Below are positions 24,156 to 32,700 of a DNA stretch of 64,000 nucleotides, piece by piece. Within the stretch, counting starts at the first letter, position 1; each line of letters opens with the position of its first letter. Position numbers and translations under genes: made by a program. The notes under the pieces were generated by a model. That model was not told the DNA's origin. It did no database searches and saw only the letters and a program-made list of their open reading frames with translations. The stretch is from UBA1764 sp045616685 (lineage in GTDB: Bacteria; Bacillota; Clostridia; Peptostreptococcales; Anaerovoracaceae): NCBI GenBank assembly GCA_045616685.1, contig JAZLHF010000004.1, forward strand, positions 89,300 to 153,299, written 5' to 3'.

Positions 24156-24971
24156 TCAATCAGTAAGATTGGCGGATTCAAGGAAGGATTCTATCCCCTT
24201 GGTAACTTCATTTACATCTTCCTCAAGCCAATTCTTATCTGTAGTCTTAAGCATATTTATGTATGCTTGATTTTCAAATATACTATTTACTCGTTTGCGA
24301 ATATCCACAATACTATTTTCTCTCATTTCGGGATCTGAATAGATATAAAACTCAAAGCAATGCTTTAGCTTTTCCAAATCTACTTTTTCGGATAAATAGA
24401 ACAAGTCAAATATATCTTTGTATCTCGTTGAGAATCTGCCGAATTTCAAGAGGGATCTCAGCTTTTCTGTGAATATCTGCTCAGCCGAATTAATTAACAG
24501 GCTTGCGCCTTCGTTATCAATATAAATATCAAAACAATATTCATCCTGTTCAATTGCAAGATTTTTATGAACACCCAAATCAATTTTACTTGATATTGTA
24601 TTTCCGGCCTTATCACGAATGACTATAAACACTCTTTTACCGTGATAGTCTTCTTGCTTAAGATCTCTTATGATTCCAGTTCGCTCTATTGTAATATCAG
24701 GAAGCGAATTGAGTTTACGGATAAACATGTCTATAGACTCATCACTTAAAGAATACCGAATGAAATCAATATCCATATCCTGAGTGGCTCTTCTTGCATC
24801 GCCTGACAAACTTCTCATTACAACTCCGCCCTTAATAGTTGCATTTCTGCTGAGAGAACTATTTGAAAGAGCTTTCAAAACGATATCTTGGCAAAGCCGT
24901 GCTTCTGCATCTGCTGAGCTATAACCCTGTGCCATTATTTCTTCTTTGTATTCCGGCAGCAATTTCATCAA
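24156..24971 (-). CDS. abiEii: AbiEii/AbiGii-family nucleotidyltransferase toxin
   Basis: The toxin half of a type IV toxin-antitoxin system used in abortive phage infection. The 271-residue protein has the nucleotidyltransferase motif KGGVVMRSLSGDARRATQDM followed directly by DIDF, with the GG and the D-x-D metal pair (about 47-70). A second conserved block is KIDLGVHKNL, then the family motif AEQIFTEKLRSLLKFG and RYKDIFDLFYL. AbiEii enzymes add nucleotides to tRNA acceptor ends, stopping growth. Its ATG overlaps the abiEi stop by four bases. It lies beside the CRISPR array, forming a defence cluster. Confidence 0.88.
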   Translation of the reverse strand: MMKLLPEYKEEIMAQGYSSADAEARLCQDIVLKALSNSSLSRNATIKGGVVMRSLSGDARRATQDMDIDFIRYSLSDESIDMFIRKLNSLPDITIERTGIIRDLKQEDYHGKRVFIVIRDKAGNTISSKIDLGVHKNLAIEQDEYCFDIYIDNEGASLLINSAEQIFTEKLRSLLKFGRFSTRYKDIFDLFYLSEKVDLEKLKHCFEFYIYSDPEMRENSIVDIRKRVNSIFENQAYINMLKTTDKNWLEEDVNEVTKGIESFLESANLTD

Positions 24972-25510
24972 AAGACCTCCGACTCTAATCTCTCTGTAAT
25001 AATTCTTTTCTTTGGAAATAATTCCGAATACTCTTCAATCGCCTGAATATCAAGCTCGAAAAGAAGATCTCTGTAATGTCCAATTATTTCTTTGTAATAG
25101 TCATACGGCATTTTATTCTTATTTCTGACTGCTTCAATAAGCATTCTCTCTTTATTATAAATCTGGATTTCCACGCCATTGTAATTCATTTTTTCAACCC
25201 CAACATTGACAAGATTTGATGGCAAAAAAATCTGTTTTACTTTTGCATTTGCAATCTTTGTCGCATCCTTATCTGTTGCAAGATAATACTGATCCGGAAT
25301 TTCATCCGTTAGCGAATGGTAATAAAATGCACTGTTCATAGAAATAACAGCTTTGGGATATCTCACTTGTATTAATTCTAATTCAGAAAAATACTTTGAA
25401 TCAGAATAAACGCCCTTGTCGATTTTGAAAAGCTTTTCAAGGTCAATAAGCTTTTTTAACTGATAGTCTGAACCATATTCATTTATACATTGTTCATAAG
25501 TTAAAATCAT
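24968..25510 (-). CDS. abiEi: AbiEi-like antitoxin/transcription regulator
   Basis: The 180-residue partner of abiEii. AbiEi antitoxins have an N-terminal winged helix that binds operator repeats and a C-terminal domain that counters the toxin. Here residues 1-45 (TYEQCINEYGSDYQLKKLID) fit the helix-turn-helix, followed by family-typical AVISMNSAFYYHSLTDEIPD and YLATDKDATKI. The upstream region carries a good promoter with inverted repeats, in keeping with autoregulation. Lengths of known AbiEi proteins vary; short forms like this are common in Bacillota. Confidence 0.8.
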   Translation of the reverse strand: MILTYEQCINEYGSDYQLKKLIDLEKLFKIDKGVYSDSKYFSELELIQVRYPKAVISMNSAFYYHSLTDEIPDQYYLATDKDATKIANAKVKQIFLPSNLVNVGVEKMNYNGVEIQIYNKERMLIEAVRNKNKMPYDYYKEIIGHYRDLLFELDIQAIEEYSELFPKKRIITERLESEVF

Positions 25511-25535
25511 GTTTTAGCAATTCTCCGCAAAAACA

Positions 25536-25629
25536 ATACTTTATCGGATATTTACTTAAAGTATAGTCTTTTTAACTTGGATGTCAAGATTTATTTAAGT
25601 ATTTGTCCGTAAAATCTTATTTTTACGGA
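25536..25629 (-). promoter_or_regulatory. abiE promoter with two inverted-repeat operators
   Basis: Minus-strand TTGACA (25582-25587) and TATACT (25560-25565) are 16 bases apart. ATACTTTA/TAAAGTAT arms (25536-25564) overlap the -10, and TCCGTAAAA/TTTTACGGA arms (25606-25629) lie upstream of the -35. AbiEi proteins are known to repress by binding inverted repeats at their promoter, so both are candidate operators. Confidence 0.6.
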
Positions 25630-25710
25630 TATTAACTCTAAAGGTTTCATAACACTAAAGCCATATTGCTATTCTCAAATCAAGATCCAACAAATGCTAC
25701 AGGTCCTACT

Positions 25711-27858
25711 GTTTGACTACCCTTTAGAATTACACCACTCTCAAACAATACCATACGCTGAATAGAATCGGCAGCAGTTTGACTACCCTTTAGAATTACA
25801 CCACTCTCAAACCAATATGATGCTGATACTTGCTTTTTAGAGGTTTGACTACCCTTTAGAATTACACCACTCTCAAACGGTGCTGTTATTCATCTTGGTA
25901 GAGTCGGTGTTTGACTACCCTTTAGAATTACACCACTCTCAAACTGGACATTTTTCTAAAATCTCTTATCTCCAGTTTGACTACCCTTTAGAATTACACC
26001 ACTCTCAAACAGTTTCACAGCCAACGCTCCGGCTGATGCAGTTTGACTACCCTTTAGAATTACACCACTCTCAAACCTGTAATTTACCTTGTTAAGCTTT
26101 TTCACAGTTTGACTACCCTTTAGAATTACACCACTCTCAAACTAGAACGTAGTTTATAGCTTAATGGTATTAGTTTGACTACCCTTTAGAATTACACCAC
26201 TCTCAAACGGATTAACTTGCCACAAACTTGCTTTTCTTGTTTGACTACCCTTTAGAATTACACCACTCTCAAACGTAGTTCCTGCTATTAGTACATGACT
26301 TGCGGTTTGACTACCCTTTAGAATTACACCACTCTCAAACATTCTGCCATAAAGAAATTATTTCTTTTTGGTTTGACTACCCTTTAGAATTACACCACTC
26401 TCAAACGCCACGTTACGGCCAAGCACTAATGTAGTGGTTTGACTACCCTTTAGAATTACACCACTCTCAAACGCAGAACTCACGCTGAACTTTACTGACC
26501 GAGTTTGACTACCCTTTAGAATTACACCACTCTCAAACACATAAGAGACCTCATCAACATCCTCATAAGTTTGACTACCCTTTAGAATTACACCACTCTC
26601 AAACGTGAGGCGGTATCTACAGTCCTTGGAATGGGTTTGACTACCCTTTAGAATTACACCACTCTCAAACGGGCTCAAGCTGCTGCTTTTAAGACGCACT
26701 GTTTGACTACCCTTTAGAATTACACCACTCTCAAACTACGGAGGATCAGTAAAAACAAGGTCGGCTGTTTGACTACCCTTTAGAATTACACCACTCTCAA
26801 ACACTGTGCAGCACCACTATAAACAGTACCCAGTTTGACTACCCTTTAGAATTACACCACTCTCAAACAATCTACAGCGCAAGCGTGAAGATGAGCAGGT
26901 TTGACTACCCTTTAGAATTACACCACTCTCAAACTATGGACTTGGCTTTACTACCGAGTTTTATGTTTGACTACCCTTTAGAATTACACCACTCTCAAAC
27001 ACTCAATTTATGCAACTTGTAATTGACTGTGTTTGACTACCCTTTAGAATTACACCACTCTCAAACATTGCAAATATCGCACAGATGATTGTTAATGTTT
27101 GCCTACCCTTTAGAATTACACCACTCTCAAACAACAGGGGCTTCTACATAATCTGTGGTATCGTTTGACTACCCTTTAGAATTACACCACTCTCAAACCA
27201 AACAATCACCGCTTTTAACTGTGTAAGTGTTTGACTACCCTTTAGAATTACACCACTCTCAAACGCGCTTGCGCTCGTGGATACAAATCTTATTGTTTGA
27301 CTACCCTTTAGAATTACACCACTCTCAAACAAGTTGCGCAGGCCTAACACAAGCACCAGAGTTTGACTACCCTTTAGAATTACACCACTCTCAAACAGCG
27401 ACTTGTTATTTTTAGGCATAACCGCTGTTTGACTACCCTTTAGAATTACACCACTCTCAAACTGACTTCTTGGTCATTTCGATATAGTCATTGTTTGACT
27501 ACCCTTTAGAATTACACCACTCTCAAACGTTGTTCCGGCGATGAGAACATGTGAGGCTGTTTGACTACCCTTTAGAATTACACCACTCTCAAACTATTTA
27601 ACTGCTGATTGTCCATTTTCAGAAGTTTGACTACCCTTTAGAATTACACCACTCTCAAACTTGCGAGGGGGCTTGGCAGAATATATAGTTGTTTGACTAC
27701 CCTTTAGAATTACACCACTCTCAAACGCTTGACGTTCAAGTTCAGCAATAGAAATAGTTTGACTACCCTTTAGAATTACACCACTCTCAAACATCTGTAG
27801 TATCTTTTGCAACAATAACAATGTTTGACTACCCTTTAGAATTACACCACTCTCAAAC
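25711..27858 (-). CRISPR. Type II-A CRISPR array: 33 repeats, 32 spacers
   Basis: Repeats of 36 bases alternate with 30-base spacers at an exact 66-base period, giving 33 repeats and 32 spacers. In the transcribed (minus) direction each repeat begins GTTTGAGAGTGGTGTAATTC and ends GGGTAGTCAAAC. Only the repeat at 27097-27132 differs (plus strand GTTTGCCTACC for GTTTGACTACC), by one base. Direction is set by the GTTTGAGAG 5' end, complementarity to the tracrRNA, and the leader on the csn2 side. Several spacers encode phage- or plasmid-like peptides. Unchanged repeat ends and uniform spacer length indicate an intact array. Confidence 0.97.
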
Positions 27859-27927
27859 CTCAAATTGGCTTAAAAATGTTTTCACACTACCACAATGTTA
27901 GTAAAACTAAAGGATATTTGTGTCAAA
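27859..27927 (-). promoter_or_regulatory. CRISPR leader with promoter and ATTTGAG adaptation motif
   Basis: This 69-base AT-rich leader lies between the csn2 stop and the first repeat. On the minus strand TTGACA (27921-27926) and a weak TACTAA (27898-27903) are 17 bases apart, a plausible pre-crRNA promoter. The last seven leader bases are ATTTGAG (27859-27865), the leader-end motif needed for spacer integration in one class of type II-A systems. Confidence 0.75.
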
Positions 27928-28599
27928 TTACCAAATCTCACAAAAATCTTTATCTAATATATATTTTTTCTCAAAATCATATTTTCCATCAGCTTCATGA
28001 CTTTCTATGAGAGTAATGTAGTATTTATTATACAATGCAGAATCAAACAACTGTTTAAGTTCATCTGCTGATAAGTAGCTTTTGAGATTAATAAAAAAGA
28101 ACCAATTTACAGAGAGTAATGAACAATTCAAATGCATATAGCGCTCAATGTTTTCAACCAAAGAATTACTTCGCTCAATTGACACATTAACGGCTTTGAA
28201 TAAATTGGATAATTTTAAGTCAATATCATAGTCAATCGGCTCAGTAAAAGCAATGTTCAAATCATTTAAATATGAGACTAATGTTTGCTCCATCTCTCTC
28301 GTTTTAATATACAAATCTTCATGTACAGCAATTGCTTCGAGATTATCATAAATTTTACTCAAAATTTTTTTGCTATTTACATCTATATCGAACGGATTTA
28401 TAATCAAATCAATTTTCTTTGATATCTGCAACAGTTTATTATTTTCTGATAATACAAACCTGCCATCCGCTCCATTAATTTGTAGCATCAATTCATGCAC
28501 GGCCTTACTGAAAACTGATGCATTTTCAATAATGATAGTATTTATAAAGCTTTCATCAGCCACAATGTGATATTTACTTGCAGGATGCGTCAACGTCAT
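27928..28599 (-). CDS. csn2: CRISPR-associated protein Csn2
   Basis: Type II-A accessory adaptation protein. Csn2 forms a ring-shaped tetramer that holds double-stranded DNA ends and works with Cas1-Cas2 and Cas9 during spacer acquisition. The 223-residue product is normal for the canonical Csn2 group, and recognition rests on length, the IVADESFINTIII-type N-terminus, the central LINPFDIDVNSKKILSKIYD region and position as the last cas gene before the leader. Its start overlaps the cas2 stop by four bases. Its presence defines subtype II-A. Confidence 0.9.
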   Translation of the reverse strand: MTLTHPASKYHIVADESFINTIIIENASVFSKAVHELMLQINGADGRFVLSENNKLLQISKKIDLIINPFDIDVNSKKILSKIYDNLEAIAVHEDLYIKTREMEQTLVSYLNDLNIAFTEPIDYDIDLKLSNLFKAVNVSIERSNSLVENIERYMHLNCSLLSVNWFFFINLKSYLSADELKQLFDSALYNKYYITLIESHEADGKYDFEKKYILDKDFCEIW

Positions 28600-28916
28600 A
28601 AAACTATCAGCCTTTCATCAGAATCAATAACTTCTCCTGAATATTCTCCAACAACATATTCCATACGCGAAAATTGTTTTTCAGTAAGTATAAGCATCTG
28701 AACGATTCCTTGCACTGGTCTATTTTTTCTTACGCGCTCGATTATTAAACCTGCTGCAGTTTGATTTAGCGCAAGCTTACAATACACTGACTCTTGAAGC
28801 ATTAAAAAACCATCTTTTATTAACGATTTTCTAAACTGCCTGTAAGATTTCCTGTCTTCTGTTGTGGCAACGGGTAAATCAAAAAACACAACCACTCGCA
28901 TAAATCTATAACTCAT
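28596..28916 (-). CDS. cas2: CRISPR-associated endoribonuclease-fold protein Cas2
   Basis: The 106-residue Cas2 bridges two Cas1 dimers in the integrase complex and has a ferredoxin-like fold. The N-terminal strand RVVVFFDLPVATTEDRKSYR carries the conserved Asp. FRKSLIKDGFLMLQESVYCK is the family helix-strand segment. It overlaps cas1 by 11 bases and csn2 by four, showing tight translational coupling of the adaptation genes. Confidence 0.95.
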   Translation of the reverse strand: MSYRFMRVVVFFDLPVATTEDRKSYRQFRKSLIKDGFLMLQESVYCKLALNQTAAGLIIERVRKNRPVQGIVQMLILTEKQFSRMEYVVGEYSGEVIDSDERLIVL

Positions 28917-29778
28917 TTCTGTAAAACTTCATCTTTTCGATATTATTTTCCGTCAATGCATCAAATATACTTTTGCAATATATCTTAATTGCATTTGCAA
29001 CATATTGCAGATTTCCATCTATTTCCACAAAATCATTAAGTATGTCAACGAGTTCCAGTTTTACTTCATGTGACAAATCGCGAGGATGCATATAGTAAAC
29101 TTTCAAGTCTACTAATGGTCTGAAAGGTTCCATCAAATCAGAAGCCAAATTAAATTGATTAAATGTATTATCATGAAAAAGTCCAAGCTGAGTAATATAC
29201 CCATTTGATACAATCTCACGATTAAATGAAGACAATATTATTCCATATCCATAATTTAGTGCTGCGTTAATTGGATCATCTGACGTTCTCGTAAATTCCA
29301 TCCCAAATAGCGAATTGAAATATACCTTTGCTGCATGACCTTCTCTGTTTGTAGAATCTCTGAATTTAATCTCGGCAATATAAGAATTTAGCAACTCGGA
29401 TTCAGGTTTCTTTAAGGTTAAAAGTACATTTTTTTGTTTTCTAATCTTTTCTGTAATAATTTCAGTCCAGACAAGGCCCTTCATCTCATCATTCCACTTA
29501 ATCTGCGTTCTTATCTTATCACTGGTATCGTGACTACCATAATACGGGACAAGTTCTGACAATGGATTGTATTTCTCATCACAAAAAATTATTTTCACTT
29601 TGCGCTTTGTTAATTCACAAAGCAAAGCAGCTGTAAGCGATACTGCGGTGTTTTCAATTATCAACATCGATATCTCACTCAAATGAATTTTCTGAGTTTC
29701 TTCGCCGCGCACAACCATAAAACTAAGTTGCAAATCAAGCTTTGCCCTGTTGTGGATTATTACAGTTCTCCAACTCAT
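28906..29778 (-). CDS. cas1: CRISPR-associated endonuclease Cas1, type II
   Basis: Integrase subunit that inserts new spacers at the leader end. The 290-residue protein has the N-terminal beta domain (IHLSEISMLIIENTAVSL) and a C-terminal helical domain with the metal ligands: Glu in NREGHAAKVYFNSLFG (about 145-160), His in LGLFHDNTFNQFN (about 205) and the acidic pair in ASDLMEPFRPLVD (about 217-222). The start overlaps the cas9 stop (ATGA). Length is typical of type II Cas1. Confidence 0.96.
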   Translation of the reverse strand: MSWRTVIIHNRAKLDLQLSFMVVRGEETQKIHLSEISMLIIENTAVSLTAALLCELTKRKVKIIFCDEKYNPLSELVPYYGSHDTSDKIRTQIKWNDEMKGLVWTEIITEKIRKQKNVLLTLKKPESELLNSYIAEIKFRDSTNREGHAAKVYFNSLFGMEFTRTSDDPINAALNYGYGIILSSFNREIVSNGYITQLGLFHDNTFNQFNLASDLMEPFRPLVDLKVYYMHPRDLSHEVKLELVDILNDFVEIDGNLQYVANAIKIYCKSIFDALTENNIEKMKFYRNEL

Positions 29779-32700
29779 AACAACGACAAATCAACTATTT
29801 GTTCAAAAAGTCCTGTAACAGATTGATTGATGAGTTTTAATTTATTATTGTCCGAAATTCGCTTACTTACAAACAATCTGCCAACATCATTTGATCCACC
29901 TATAGATTTCAAATTGCCTCTGGTCGGAGAACAATGTAAAATATTTAAAATATCATACAAAACAACTAATTGTCGCTCAATACTTAATTCCACAAAGCTG
30001 TTATAGCCATTCAGGATTGCATTTGCGACTGTCCCAGAGTATAAAGTAGCAAAAATTCTAGATTGCATTTTTCTTTCTATAGCTTTATATAATTCTATAT
30101 TCTTCTCAGCATAGATATTTTTAAATTTTAATGCCGACAATTCGCCAACTTTTATATTACTATCCTTACACCTGTCGATATAATTAGAAATCTCTTTACA
30201 ATATTTGTATAAATCAGGATCAAGTAATAATTGATTGGCATTTCGTATCTCTAATTGCGTTGCCCCACCGGAAATATGTGCTTTCCAACCGTCTTTCTCA
30301 ATTAACGACGACAGCTTTATTTTATCAATCAAAATTTCAATACGATCTGCATTTAAGCGCTCTTCAAGATATAGCCTAACGACATCCTTATTATTAGATA
30401 ACATATTACTAACATATACAGGAATAGGCTCTATTGACCTAATTTCTTTTTTCTTAGCAAAGTATTTTACTAAAACAAAGTATGCAATTTTAACACTGTT
30501 GTAACCGCCATATTTTGTAACATTCAAAAGCCTTTCATCGTTTTGCTTAATTGGCCGAAGCTTTTCTTTTGGCGCTACAAGTTGCTGATTAAATAATTCT
30601 CCTTTATCAATATATGCATATCTAGTAAACTGAATATTATTATTCGCTAAATTCTTCTTTACAGTTGAAATTGATTGCCCATTTTCTGCAATCCATGCAG
30701 TACGCCCATTACGAACAACGTCAAAATCAAACATGCGATGCAAATTATACTTAAAAGATGAATCTTTAATAAAGTTAATTGGGTTCAAAGTAAATTTCGT
30801 GTAATAAACATTTCCAACAACAATATTCAAATATGCATCATGAGCATGATGATAATCATTTACAGCACGGCATTTCACAAAGCCGATATCCTGTCTAAAT
30901 TTTGACACATTACTAGCCTTAACATATACAATATTTGAATCAAGACACTTCTTTAGAACATTTGCTGCAGCTTTGCAAGCTTGTCTTGTTTCAACAAGTT
31001 GTCTTTCAACAAAATCGGCAAGCTCTTCAGCAGATAACTCTGTTTGCCTTATGAGTTTGTCATATTTCTTCTTTGAAATAAAGCCATGTGAATATAAGTA
31101 TTTCCAAAATTCACGATTTTGCTTCTGGCACTCACGGTTTAGAGGATAAACATCGGATTTTTCACCATTTTTCTGCTTTTTAACAAGAACTCTGTTATCA
31201 ATAGAATCATCTTTACATTTTGATTGTGGAATGATATGGTCCACATCATAGATATTTGTATCAAATAGATCTTGAAGAGTTATGGACTCTCCGGAATACA
31301 TACATTTTCCCATCTGCGTGTAATAAAGATAAAGTCTATCCCTTCTAAAGCTTGCTTCATCTATATTTGAAATTTCTGACACCCAATCCCGCTCTTCATC
31401 TTTACATTTCTTGTATAGATTAATCAGTTTTTCTTTTCTGGATTCTTTGCGCTGTTTTTTCTCTTCTTCACCTCTTGCCATTTCGATAAATACACATTTT
31501 GGGTCGTGCCCAAGTATCTTCCTAAGCTCTTTAACAATTAACAAAGTTTGCCACAACATTCTTTTTACAGAAGGTGAGATATACAATTTATCTACTATGT
31601 CATAAGTTAAAATTTCATCTTCCGGGCTAAACTTGCCGTTGTATTCATCTATAGCCTTTTGATAGCCATATTTATCAGAAAGCAACTGCATTAAATTAGG
31701 ATTATCTTCGTTATCCCAAAGAGCATGAATAATATTCCTATATTCACCAGTTTCCTTATCAGGGGCTGTTATTTCCTCAAGAAATTCCCTTGAAAGTCTG
31801 CCCCACCCAGAGTATTTTTTGGCAGCAATCTGCTTTAACTGCGATTCGCCAAATATATTTGGATATTTATCATTAATGCTACGCTCCAGCATCTTGGAAT
31901 CATCGCCAAAAAGGACTATATAACGAATAATAGTTTCAACGAGTGCTTTATCATTAGCCGCTTCTCCCAAAATACTTTGCATATCAATGTATGAAGACAT
32001 ATTCGACTTAAAATCTCCGTCAATTCCGCTAATCACATCTTCTTTTTCGTTAAAGCCACACTCTATAGTTAAATAATTAATCAAGCTTCTTCTTGTTACC
32101 TTTTTTAGCTTCAAGAAAAGGTCGCTGAATATTCTTTGTTTTAGTTCAACACTAATTTTTTCTTGATTGATCCTTAGATTATTTAATTCATTAAGAACCA
32201 TAAATTTACTGTACAGTACTGAATTTTTAGGGAGAACATCTGCTCCATAGAGATATGTGCACTTGTTCGTCATTCTAACAATGAATTGCTCGGCACTTTC
32301 AGATACATTAACCTTCTGTTCAAAATTCCAAGGGTAAACCTTACCAGCTTCCTTTCTGATAACCCATGCATGATTATGTCCATTCTTTGCATCCTTATGA
32401 GCATCATTGAGCGGCCCAACATAATAAGGAATTCTAAAAGTCATTAAACTTTTAATTTTGTCTGAAACAGTATATCCATAGTCATCCTTATTCTTCAAGA
32501 ATGAATATTCTTTTTCTGCATTTTCAAGTATTTTATCAAGTTCAATTTTATGAACCTGATAAGGAATAACACTATTTGAAGACATAACTTGCTTCGGTAA
32601 AAAAGTATGATTGTTAAGCCTTTCAATCATAGCCTTAAACTCTAGCTCATCGCATTCAACTTTTGCAAATAAAGATTTGATATACTTGCAGAATTCCTCT

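Noticed and set aside
26407..27360. Possible relation of spacers 11 and 25 (LVLG-RN versus LVLGLRN)
   Set aside because: An inserted codon is needed and identity is low; it may be chance.
25711..27863. Long open frames on both strands across the CRISPR array
   Set aside because: The repeat has no stops in some frames and the 66-base period is a multiple of three, so repeated peptides (FESGVILKGSQT, FDYPLELHHSQT) appear. They are artefacts of the array.
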